A DNA stretch of 64,000 bases, from contig NZ_VZDO01000002.1 of the NCBI RefSeq assembly GCF_008802405.1, forward strand, positions 186,001 through 250,000. The letters run 5' to 3'. Shown here piece after piece: positions 44,760 through 53,916 of this stretch (position 1 is its first letter; the number at the start of each line of letters is the position of its first letter). The notes under the pieces are model-generated. The model ran no database searches. It worked only from the letters and a program-made list of their open reading frames with translations, and was not told the origin of the DNA. A program made the position numbers and the translations under genes. The stretch comes from Plantimonas leprariae. GTDB lineage: Bacteria > Pseudomonadota > Alphaproteobacteria > Rhizobiales > Rhizobiaceae.

Positions 44760-44788
44760 ACGCTAACCATTTTACCGGGGTGCGTCAA
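44760..44788 (-). promoter_or_regulatory. Predicted ilvBH promoter
   Basis: TTGACG (44788-44783, minus strand) followed 17 bases later by TAGCGT (44765-44760). Transcription would start about 44753-44754, directly at the ATG of the leader peptide. The -35 element matches well, the -10 element only moderately. Confidence 0.6.
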
Positions 44789-44809
44789 CCGCTTTCGCAA
44801 CCCGTTCGG

Positions 44810-45703
44810 TCAAACCGGAAGACGCTCCCAATCGTCTCCCAGTTGATGGCGGAACCAGGTTTCTTGCCGCTTAGCATATTGCCGGCTGCGCGCGACGGCG
44901 CGCTCGACTGCTACGTCCAGCGTTGCGCGACCCTCGATATGATCGGCGAGTTCCGCGAGACCGATGGCCTTCGCAGCGGTCCGCTCGGCCGGAACGGCGA
45001 GCGACCGGAATCTCGCCGCCTCCTCCAACGCCCCGTCCTGCAGCATCGCCGCGAACCGCAGCGCGATGCGCTCGCGCAAGTCTGAGCGCTGGGGCGTCAG
45101 CACGATCTTCGTCGTCGTCACGACATCGACGAGCGGTGCGCCGCGTCGCTGCTGGATTGAGGCGAGCGTCTGGCCTGTCGTCTCGATCAGTTCCAGCGCG
45201 CGGACGACCCGTTGCGGATCGCTCGGCCGAATGGACGCGGCGGCCTCGGGATCGCGGATCGCGAGTTCCGTGTGCAGCGCGTCCGAACCTTCGAGCCCTA
45301 CTCGCTTGCGCAATCGATTGCGAATGTTCGACGGGATTGACGGCATCGCATCCAGACCGCCGAGCAGAGCGCGGAAATAGAGGCCGGTGCCGCCGACGAT
45401 GACGGGCACCCTTCCCTTCTTCCGGAGTTCGGTCAGCACCCGCTCAATTTCGCGCATCCAGGCGCCGACGCTGTAGTCCTGCATCGGGTCGATATGACCG
45501 TAGAGGCAATGGGGCAGGCGCTTCCGCTCAGCGGTCGAGGGCTGCGCGGTCAGGATCGGGATGCAGCGATAGACCTGCATCGAATCGGCGTTCACCACCG
45601 CGCCGCCGAGCTCCTCGGCCAAGCGCAGCGCCAGAGCCGACTTGCCGCTGGCGGTCGGCCCGGCTATCAGCACCGCCGTCGTATCGGATCGTTCCCGGAC
45701 CAT
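44810..45703 (-). CDS. miaA: tRNA dimethylallyltransferase
   Basis: Adds the isopentenyl group to A37 of tRNAs reading UNN codons. The 297-residue protein starts at ATG 45703, just before the P-loop LIAGPTASGKSALA; it has the ADSMQVYR motif for DMAPP binding and GGTGLYFRALL. An alternative ATG at 45712 adds three residues. Its start codon is only seven bases from the divergent serB start, so each promoter must lie within or beyond the other gene. The C-terminal TAAKAIGLAELADH and RQYAKRQETWFR segments are family standard. Confidence 0.95.
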   Translation of the reverse strand: MVRERSDTTAVLIAGPTASGKSALALRLAEELGGAVVNADSMQVYRCIPILTAQPSTAERKRLPHCLYGHIDPMQDYSVGAWMREIERVLTELRKKGRVPVIVGGTGLYFRALLGGLDAMPSIPSNIRNRLRKRVGLEGSDALHTELAIRDPEAAASIRPSDPQRVVRALELIETTGQTLASIQQRRGAPLVDVVTTTKIVLTPQRSDLRERIALRFAAMLQDGALEEAARFRSLAVPAERTAAKAIGLAELADHIEGRATLDVAVERAVARSRQYAKRQETWFRHQLGDDWERLPV

Positions 45704-45710
45704 TTCCGCC

Positions 45711-46592
45711 ATGCACGTCGCGACGCTGATTTCCGCCCGCGCCGAGCGGCGCCTGTCGCAGCCCGTCGTTGCGGAGGCGCTGCGCATCCTCGACGGCGGC
45801 GAGGCGGACTGGCTCGAAGCCGCTGTCGCCTGCGACGTGTTTCTTCCTGCATCTCCGGGCGCCGAAGCGCAACTGGCCCTGCGCGCCCTCGCCGACGCGA
45901 ACCGCGTCGATTACGTGATCCAGCACGCGGAGTCGCGCCGCAAACGTATGCTGATCGCCGACATGGACTCCACCATGATCGAGCAGGAATGCATCGACGA
46001 ACTCGCCGACGTCGTCGGCATCAAGGCGGAGGTCGCCGCCATCACCGCGCGGGCGATGAATGGCGAGATCGCCTTCGAGCCGGCACTGCGCGAGCGCGTC
46101 GCGCTGCTGCGCGACCTGCCGGAAGCCACGATCGGCCGGGTCATCGCCGAGCGGATCACCTACGCCCCCGGCGGACGCGAGCTTGTCGCGACGATGCGGG
46201 CGAGCGGCGCGGTGACGGCGCTCGTCTCAGGCGGCTTCACCGCCTTCACCTCGGCGGTCGCGAGCCATCTCGGCATCGATGAAACGCGCGCGAACCGTCT
46301 CGGGGTCGAGGGCGGCAGGCTGACCGGCGAAGTCGCGGAGCCGATCCTCGGGCGTCAGGCGAAGGTCGAAGCGCTGATCGAGATCGCCGGCGCGAACGGC
46401 CTCGTGCCGGCCGACGCGGTCGCGGTGGGCGACGGTGCGAACGATCTCGGCATGATCGAGATCGCCGGAACGGGCGTCGCGATCCACGCCAAGCCCGCGG
46501 TGGCCGCCGCCGCCCCGCACCGCATCGACCACGCCGACTTGACCGCGCTGCTTTTCATGCAAGGCTACCGGACAGACGATTTCGCCAGCTAG
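45711..46592 (+). CDS. serB: Phosphoserine phosphatase
   Basis: Final step of serine synthesis. A HAD-fold hydrolase of 293 residues: motif I DMDSTMIEQECIDELAD (nucleophile Asp about residue 84), motif II ALVSGGFTAFT, motif IV GDGANDLGMI. The first 80 residues form the ACT-like regulatory region. ATG at 45711 overlaps the 5' side of miaA start region. The stop is 12 bases from the convergent degP stop. Confidence 0.95.
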   Translation: MHVATLISARAERRLSQPVVAEALRILDGGEADWLEAAVACDVFLPASPGAEAQLALRALADANRVDYVIQHAESRRKRMLIADMDSTMIEQECIDELADVVGIKAEVAAITARAMNGEIAFEPALRERVALLRDLPEATIGRVIAERITYAPGGRELVATMRASGAVTALVSGGFTAFTSAVASHLGIDETRANRLGVEGGRLTGEVAEPILGRQAKVEALIEIAGANGLVPADAVAVGDGANDLGMIEIAGTGVAIHAKPAVAAAAPHRIDHADLTALLFMQGYRTDDFAS

Positions 46593-46604
46593 CCCGGCAG
46601 ACGC

Positions 46605-48212
<1,608 letters not shown>

Positions 48213-48320
48213 GACGACTCCCGGTCGCGGAACGTTGCGCGCATCCGTGAGCCGGACGCCGCGTCTTTTCGAGGCAAGCCGAAAGATGCGGCGGGATCAA
48301 GCCTCTTCCAGATCGCAATC

Positions 48321-48352
48321 GTCATCCGGCTCGTTCAAAAGAACCGGATGAC
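48321..48352. other. Hairpin between hflC and degP
   Basis: GTCATCCGG (48321-48329) and CCGGATGAC (48344-48352) are perfect inverted arms, with an inner GTTC/GAAC pair around AAAA. It sits about twenty bases past the hflC stop. No U-run follows on the minus strand, so it could partly reduce degP expression relative to hflKC, or stabilise the hflC mRNA end. Confidence 0.5.
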
Positions 48353-48372
48353 GGGTTCGAGCGCGCCGGGTC

Positions 48373-49323
48373 CTATTGCGGCGCGGGCGCGGCCGGCGGC
48401 GCCGGAGGCGTGCCCGCGGGTGCAGGCGCTGCCGGCGGGGGTCCGCCGCGTCCGTCCGAGTTGAAGTAGCGGAAGAACTCGTCGTTCGGCGACAGCATCA
48501 TCGTGGTGCCGCTGCCGAGCGCGGTCTTGTACGCCTCCATCCGCCGGAAGAAGTCGGCGAAGTCCGGATCGCGGCCATAGGCTTCCGCGAGGATGCGGTT
48601 GCGATCCGCCTGCCCCTGACCTTCGAGCACCGCGGCATCGCGCTGCGCTTGCGCCGTGAGGGTCACCCCCTCGCGATCCGCCGCGGCGCGGATCTCGCGC
48701 GCCTTCACCTGGCCGTCGGCGCGCAGCCGCTCGGCCTCCGCCAGACGTTCCGCCGACATCCTGGCATAGGTGCGCTCCGACACTTCGGGCGTCAGATCGG
48801 TGCGGCTGATGCGCACGTCTTCCAGCGTGATGCCGAGGCCGGAGGCTTCCGGCCGAACCTGATCGCGAACCTCGACCATCATCTCGGCCCGCGCCGCCGA
48901 AAGCGCCGCATCGAACGAGCGGCGGCCGTAGGTCGCCCGGATCGCCGAGTTGAAGCGCGTCAGCAGCCGTTGTTCGGCGACGTCGAGCTGGCCGCCCGAA
49001 ACCGCCTGCCGGAACTTCCGGGCATCCGAGATGCGGTACACCATGAAGGCGTCGACCTCGTAGAAGGCACCCGAATTCACCTGAACGCGGATATCCGTCA
49101 GGTCGGAACGAAGGAGGCGCGTCGGCAGCTTCTGCACGTTATCGGCGCTGGCGAAGGAGAACGGCAGCTTGGCGTAGAGGCCGGGTTCCTCCAGCACGCG
49201 CTGGATCTGACCGAAGCGCAGCACCACTGCCTGCTCGCCCTGACGGACCACGAACAGCGAGTTCCACACGAAGAACAGCGCGACGACCGCAAGCACGAGC
49301 ACGCCGTAGAAACGGTTGGTCAT
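48373..49323 (-). CDS. hflC: Protease modulator HflC
   Basis: A 316-residue SPFH/prohibitin protein with one N-terminal helix (residues 5-24) and a periplasmic SPFH domain starting SLFVVRQGEQAVVLRFGQIQ. The tail is rich in Pro and Ala. Together with HflK it forms the large ring around FtsH and tunes its proteolysis of membrane proteins. Start overlaps the hflK stop by four bases. Confidence 0.95.
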   Translation of the reverse strand: MTNRFYGVLVLAVVALFFVWNSLFVVRQGEQAVVLRFGQIQRVLEEPGLYAKLPFSFASADNVQKLPTRLLRSDLTDIRVQVNSGAFYEVDAFMVYRISDARKFRQAVSGGQLDVAEQRLLTRFNSAIRATYGRRSFDAALSAARAEMMVEVRDQVRPEASGLGITLEDVRISRTDLTPEVSERTYARMSAERLAEAERLRADGQVKAREIRAAADREGVTLTAQAQRDAAVLEGQGQADRNRILAEAYGRDPDFADFFRRMEAYKTALGSGTTMMLSPNDEFFRYFNSDGRGGPPPAAPAPAGTPPAPPAAPAPQ

Positions 49324-50534
49324 CGGGAAACCTCCTGACCACCGGTGCTGAAGGCGGTGCCTCGATCCACGTTGCCGAGAGCGTTCAGCCGGGATGCCCC
49401 CGTGGACTGGAGCGGCGGCGCGCCGCTGAGGCTCGGATTTGCCGGCGGGCTGTTCCCTTGCGTCTGCGGCAACTGGTTCAGCGGCAGGTAAGGGACGACA
49501 CCGTTCGTGCCGCTCTGGCCGTCGACGATGAACTTGTTCGACCTCTGCAAGGCATTCTCGATCGTCTCCACCCAGATGCGGCGGCGCGTGATGTCGGGCG
49601 CGACGCGATACTGGTCGAGGATCGAGGCGAAGCGCTGCGATTCGCCTTCCGCCTCCTGCGTCACGCGGTCCTTGTAGGCGGCGGCGTCCTGGCGCACCTG
49701 CACCGCCTCGCCGCGCGCGTCGCCGAGCTTCTTGTTGCGGTAGATGTTGGCTTCGTCGACGAAGCGGTCCTGGTCCTGCGCGGCGCGCTGCACCTCGTCG
49801 AAGGCGCTCGCCACCTGCTGCGGCGGCGCGGTCTCCTCGATCGAGACGGCGTTGACGCGCACGCCCGAACCGTAGCGATCCAGCGTGTCCTGCATGATGC
49901 TGCGCACCTGCTCGGCGATCGAGGCGCGCGCGTCGCGGAAGAGGTCGTCCACCGGGTTCCGCCCGACGATCTCGCGCATCGCGCTGGACGCGGTCTGGCG
50001 CAAGAGACCCTGCGGATCGGCGACGTTGAACAGGTATGATTGCGGATCGGTGATCTGGTAGAGGACGGCGAACTGGACGTTCACGAGGTTCTGGTCGCCG
50101 GACAGCATCAGGCCCGACTGGCCGGCACCCTCGTTGCCGAGCACGAGCTGGTTCTCGACGGCGGGGACGGTCTCGAAGCTTTCCAGCGGCCAGGCGGTGA
50201 AGGCGAGGCCCGGTTCGACGAGTTCCTGCCGCGGCTTGCCGAGAAACACCTTCACGCCGTACTCGCCGGGCTGCACCATGTGCACGGCGTTCAGCGCCCA
50301 GGTGATGCCGAGGACGGCGATGAGCGCCGCGCCAAAGGCGAAGCCGCCGCTGGAGCCGGAGCCGCCGGGCAGCGCCCGCCGCAACCGGTCCTGCCCGCGG
50401 CGCAGGATGTCTTCAAGGTCAGGCGAGTTGTTGTTTCCCGGCCGGGGAGATTGGGGACCCTGCCCCCAGGGGCCGCCGCCGCCGCTATTGCCGCCGCGCC
50501 AGCCGCCTCCCCCCGTTTGGTTGCTCCAGGGCAT
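49320..50534 (-). CDS. hflK: Protease modulator HflK
   Basis: A 404-residue partner of HflC. The Gly-, Asn- and Trp-rich N-terminus (MPWSNQTGGGGWRGGNSGG) is typical of HflK, followed by one membrane helix (about residues 57-78) and the SPFH domain. The start at 50534 is the family MPW start; the open frame runs 23 codons further. It is downstream of the dihydrofolate reductase gene across a 168-base spacer that may hold a promoter. Confidence 0.95.
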   Translation of the reverse strand: MPWSNQTGGGGWRGGNSGGGGPWGQGPQSPRPGNNNSPDLEDILRRGQDRLRRALPGGSGSSGGFAFGAALIAVLGITWALNAVHMVQPGEYGVKVFLGKPRQELVEPGLAFTAWPLESFETVPAVENQLVLGNEGAGQSGLMLSGDQNLVNVQFAVLYQITDPQSYLFNVADPQGLLRQTASSAMREIVGRNPVDDLFRDARASIAEQVRSIMQDTLDRYGSGVRVNAVSIEETAPPQQVASAFDEVQRAAQDQDRFVDEANIYRNKKLGDARGEAVQVRQDAAAYKDRVTQEAEGESQRFASILDQYRVAPDITRRRIWVETIENALQRSNKFIVDGQSGTNGVVPYLPLNQLPQTQGNSPPANPSLSGAPPLQSTGASRLNALGNVDRGTAFSTGGQEVSR

Positions 50535-50702
50535 CTCGTTCCTTCCGCCTGATACGAAACGCGCGGGCCGTTGCCCGCGCGCCGTTTGCCGAACCTCTCG
50601 CACTTATAGGAATGGCCCTCCGGCCTTTCAACGAAGCCGGGACGAAATGCGGCGGCAGCCGGGCGTTATGGTGAGCGCGGCGTTCAGCCCTGAAACCTGT
50701 AC

Positions 50703-51368
50703 CTAAACCGACTCGAGTTCGAGTTGCCGCTCCGGTTCAGATTTGATCACAACTTCTAAATATGGCTCGATGAGCCCCACGAGAGCAGGGTTTGATTTTA
50801 GGAATTTATCTCTGAATACAGTTCGTTGGACGTTTATCTTGCGCATATAGCAAATCATACTAAAGTCATATTCATCAAAGTCCGATTTCTTGTAGTCATC
50901 CTTTCGAAATTGATCCCATTCATTAGCGCCAAAATTTACATCGAATCGCGCGTCGCCAGAAATTCCGCGGTCATGCACCTCAGTTAAAAAGACCTTATTA
51001 ATATACGGCAAGAACATAGTGTATATCTGCTCTCCTCCTATTACAAAAAAGTCCTTTTTTTGCAGTAGAATGCTTTTAGTTTCAGCGAGCAGTAGCGCGG
51101 TTTCAACATTCGATGCCCACTCGACACCCGGAGCGTCAACTTCGGAACGAGAGAGAACGATGTTCGTTCGATTAGGAAGCGGGCGGCCGATCGACTCAAA
51201 CGTCCGTCGACCCATGATAATGACGTGGCCTTCCGTACGCTGCCGGAACTTCTTCAGGTCAGTACGTAAATGCCAAGGCAGGCGATTGTCTCTGCCTATG
51301 ACATGCGACTCCGCACTACGCGCAACGAGCGATGTGGCAGATGGAAGACGGACTCTTATTTCCGACAA
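50703..51368 (-). CDS. folA: Dihydrofolate reductase, AT-rich xenologue with C-terminal extension
   Basis: Reduces dihydrofolate with NADPH. The fold is complete: HVIGRDNRLPWHLRTDLKKF (Asp of the active site), IIMGRRTFESIGRPLPNRTN, FFVIGGEQIYTMFLPYI and VFLTEVHD. Length is 221 residues against about 165 for the family; the extra 44 residues after the last strand (CYMRK) are of unknown origin. The start is TTG at 51368 with GGGGAAG before it. The base composition is sharply different: 21 G/C in 60 bases (50821-50880) and 20 in 60 (51001-51060), against 43 of 60 in hflK (50161-50220). It sits where the native gene normally is, between thyA and hflK, so a foreign copy seems to have replaced it. 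No flanking repeat or integrase is visible. Confidence 0.88.
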   Translation of the reverse strand: MSEIRVRLPSATSLVARSAESHVIGRDNRLPWHLRTDLKKFRQRTEGHVIIMGRRTFESIGRPLPNRTNIVLSRSEVDAPGVEWASNVETALLLAETKSILLQKKDFFVIGGEQIYTMFLPYINKVFLTEVHDRGISGDARFDVNFGANEWDQFRKDDYKKSDFDEYDFSMICYMRKINVQRTVFRDKFLKSNPALVGLIEPYLEVVIKSEPERQLELESV

Positions 51369-51516
51369 CGTACTTCCCCGATCAAAGCTTGTTATGATCC
51401 GGGTCAGCGTAATCAGAAACCGTTGAAGAACGGGGATATCGGGGATTTTTTAACCCTACTCGATTCGCAGCGGTAATTTTCGATGAAAATTGTCGCAGCA
51501 GATTAGGACTATTTTA

Positions 51517-52311
51517 TCAGACGGCGACCTTCGCCGCGATGTGGCCGTGCGCCTCGTAGCCTTCGATCGCGATGTCCTCGAAGCGAAAGTCGAAGATGTC
51601 GCGGATTGCCGGGTTCAGCCGCAGCTTCGGCAGCGGCAGCGGCTCGCGCGTGAGCTGCAACCGCGCTTGCTCGAAGTGATTCGAGTAGAGGTGCGCGTCG
51701 CCGAGCGTATGGACGAAATCGCCGAGCTCCAGCCCCGTCGCCTGCGCCATCATCGCCGTCAGCAGCGCGTAGGAGGCGATGTTGAAGGGCACGCCGAGGA
51801 ATACGTCGCCCGAGCGCTGGTAAAGCTGACAGGACAGCCGGCCGTCCGCGACGTAGAACTGGAAAAGGCAGTGGCACGGCGGCAGCGCCATCTCGTCGAC
51901 CAGTGCCGGGTTCCAAGCGGAGACGATCAGCCGACGCGAGTTCGGATTACGGCGGATATCGTCCTGCAGCTTGGCCATCTGGTCGATCGTCCCGCCGTCG
52001 TAGGTCGGCCACGACCGCCATTGCGCGCCGTAGACAGGTCCGAGGTCGCCGTTCTCGTCGGCCCATTCGTCCCAGATGCGCACGCCGTTCGCCTTGAGAT
52101 AGGCGATGTTCGTGTCCCCCTGCAGGAACCAGAGCAGTTCGTGGACGATCGAGCGGATGTGCAGCTTCTTCGTGGTGACGAGCGGGAAGCCTTCCGCGAG
52201 GTCGAAGCGCATCTGCCGCCCGAACACGGCGCGCGTGCCGGTGCCGGTGCGGTCGGGACGGTCGGATCCGTTCGCCAGAACGTCGGCGAGAAGGTCGAGA
52301 TATTGCCGCAT
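51517..52311 (-). CDS. thyA: Thymidylate synthase
   Basis: Makes dTMP from dUMP with methylene-tetrahydrofolate, producing the dihydrofolate used by the adjacent reductase. The 264 residues are standard: [33 protein letters not shown], the nucleophile Cys in [13 protein letters not shown] (about residue 146) and [16 protein letters not shown] content is normal, in contrast to the downstream reductase. The 148-base spacer between them (51369-51516) is AT-rich, probably part of the foreign segment. Confidence 0.97.
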   Translation of the reverse strand: MRQYLDLLADVLANGSDRPDRTGTGTRAVFGRQMRFDLAEGFPLVTTKKLHIRSIVHELLWFLQGDTNIAYLKANGVRIWDEWADENGDLGPVYGAQWRSWPTYDGGTIDQMAKLQDDIRRNPNSRRLIVSAWNPALVDEMALPPCHCLFQFYVADGRLSCQLYQRSGDVFLGVPFNIASYALLTAMMAQATGLELGDFVHTLGDAHLYSNHFEQARLQLTREPLPLPKLRLNPAIRDIFDFRFEDIAIEGYEAHGHIAAKVAV

Positions 52312-52474
52312 GGATGCTCCGGCCGCTGCCGCGCGATCTAAGCCGCTTCCGCGTTAAGACGGCGTTCACCGCGCCGCAAGACGCAAGGCGAACCTATCCC
52401 CTGGCTTGCAAGATCGTTCGCTTGTCCGCGATCGCGGACTTTTCCCCGCGATCCGAAACGCCTATATAGAACGC

Positions 52475-52800
52475 GCCGGCCGCAAGGTCGGCTATGGCGA
52501 TAAACGGTCGATGCAATAATCCATTCGGACCCGGGGGCGGTACCCGGCGCCTCCACCCCAAGGCCTCGCAACCCGAGACCTTGCGGCGGGGGCGAAACAG
52601 GATCGACGAGGGTGTAAAGATCGAACTTTCGCTCGGCATGGTACCGCCGTTATCGGGCTAAATTTATAGTTGCCAACGACAACTATGCGGAAGCCCGTCT
52701 CGCTGCTTAATGCAGCGCGATAGCTTCAAATCAAGCCCTGCGGGTTCGCACTCGTAGGCGGGGTCCGGAGGCACCTGGCAACAGAAGCCTCCACTTGCTT
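52475..52800 (+). ncRNA. ssrA: Transfer-messenger RNA, circularly permuted two-piece form
   Basis: The gene has the permuted alphaproteobacterial layout. The acceptor piece comes first, ending with a T-arm (CCGGG / CCCGG around 52531-52546) and CGCCTCC (52547-52553). An excised loop (about 52557-52587) follows, then the coding piece beginning GGGGGCG (52588-52594), which pairs with the CGCCTCC of the first piece. The tag frame starts at GCC 52672 and reads ANDNYAEARLAA to the stop at 52708-52710. The 3' part holds GGAGGC/GCCTCC pseudoknot arms. A TATATA box (52463-52468) marks the promoter. Ends are approximate. It rescues stalled ribosomes. Confidence 0.95.
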
Positions 52801-52853
52801 TTCCACCGCCTGCCGGGTTCAAGGGGCCGGGTTGGGCGGTTCAAGGCGTTGCG

Positions 52854-53444
52854 ATGGGTCAGGATCTGATACGCTACGACATACTGGCGCAGGAAGCGCT
52901 GCGGGGGGTGATCCGCAAGGTGCTGGGCGAAGTGGTAAAGACCGGCCTGCCGGGCGACCACCACTTCTTCATCACCTTCCTGACCTCCGCGCCGGGCGTG
53001 CGCGTGTCGTCGCGGCTGCGGGAGAAGTATCCCGAGCTGATGACGATCGTGATCCAGCACCAGTACTGGGATCTCGCCGTCACCGACACCTCCTTCGAGG
53101 TCGGGCTGTCCTTCTCGGACATTCCCGAGCGGCTGCTCGTGCCGTTCGCGGCGATTCGCGGCTTCTACGATCCGGCGGTGAACTTCGAACTCGAATTTGA
53201 CGTGCGGGACGTCGATGCCGCCAACGCGCCGGTCGCGGAAACCGCGCCGACGCCGCTCGCCCTCGCGCCGGTCGCCGACGATAAGGCCAAGAAGGCGACG
53301 ATGCCCGCCAAGCTGCCGGCCAAGACGGCCGGCAAGGAGAAGGCCGAAGGGTCGGACGATTCCGCCAAGAAGCCTGCCGGCGACGGCGAGGGCAAGAAGG
53401 CGGCCGACGTCGTTTCGCTCGACGCGTTCCGCAAGAAGACCTGA
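52854..53444 (+). CDS. sspB: SspB-family ClpXP adaptor (alpha type)
   Basis: A 196-residue adaptor that tethers ssrA-tagged proteins to ClpXP. The substrate-binding domain (about residues 1-125) starts LIRYDILAQEALRGVIRKVL and has HHFFITFLTSAPGVRVSSRLR. A long Lys-, Ala- and Asp-rich linker leads to the C-terminal ClpX-binding peptide VVSLDAFRKK. It lies directly beside the tmRNA gene that makes its tag, an apt pairing: 53 bases downstream. Start is ATG at 52854. Confidence 0.93.
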   Translation: MGQDLIRYDILAQEALRGVIRKVLGEVVKTGLPGDHHFFITFLTSAPGVRVSSRLREKYPELMTIVIQHQYWDLAVTDTSFEVGLSFSDIPERLLVPFAAIRGFYDPAVNFELEFDVRDVDAANAPVAETAPTPLALAPVADDKAKKATMPAKLPAKTAGKEKAEGSDDSAKKPAGDGEGKKAADVVSLDAFRKKT

Positions 53445-53451
53445 TCGAAGC

Positions 53452-53661
53452 GTGGGCGAGGTCGTCAACCTCCGCCAGGCGCGCAAGCGCGCCGCCCGCT
53501 CCGCGAAGGACGAAAAGGCAGCGGCCAACCGAGCGCTGTTCGGCCGCTCGTCCGCCTCGAAAGAGAAGGTCCGCCGCGAAACCGAACGGGACGTGGCGAG
53601 GCTTGACGGCCACCGGCTCGACCGGCCCCGCGATCCGACCTCGGGCGATGCGACCGACTGA
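53452..53661 (+). CDS. DUF4169 small protein
   Basis: A 69-residue basic protein from GTG 53452. It reads MGEVVNLRQARKRAARSAKD and then NRALFGRSSASKEKVRRETERDVARLDGHRLD, the DUF4169 pattern seen downstream of sspB in many Rhizobiales. Function is unknown. It starts seven bases after the sspB stop, so it is in the same operon. Confidence 0.88.
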   Translation: MGEVVNLRQARKRAARSAKDEKAAANRALFGRSSASKEKVRRETERDVARLDGHRLDRPRDPTSGDATD

Positions 53662-53685
53662 GCCGGATTGGATTCCGTCGCTGCG

Positions 53686-53916
53686 ATGAAGCGCTCCGTC
53701 TCCATCCAGGGGCATCAGACTTCGATCAGCGTCGAGGACGCGTTCTGGACGGAGTTCCGCGCGATCTCGGCGCGGCAAAACCGTGCCCTCGCCTCGCTCA
53801 TCGCCGAGATCGATGCGGCCCGCCCGGCCGACGCGAACCTCTCCTCGGCCATCCGACTGTTCGTGCTGGCCGATCTTCGTCGTCGGCTCGCGGAGGCGGA
53901 AGCGACTTCTTCCTAG
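53686..53916 (+). CDS. Ribbon-helix-helix small protein (RHH_4 type)
   Basis: A 76-residue protein from ATG 53686: MKRSVSIQGHQTSISVEDAFW, then FRAISARQNRALASLIAEID, the RHH_4 family. The TTG at 53668 would add six residues. It is the third gene of the conserved sspB, DUF4169, RHH set. The stop overlaps the stop of the convergent AsmA gene by four bases. DNA target and role are unknown. Confidence 0.88.
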   Translation: MKRSVSIQGHQTSISVEDAFWTEFRAISARQNRALASLIAEIDAARPADANLSSAIRLFVLADLRRRLAEAEATSS

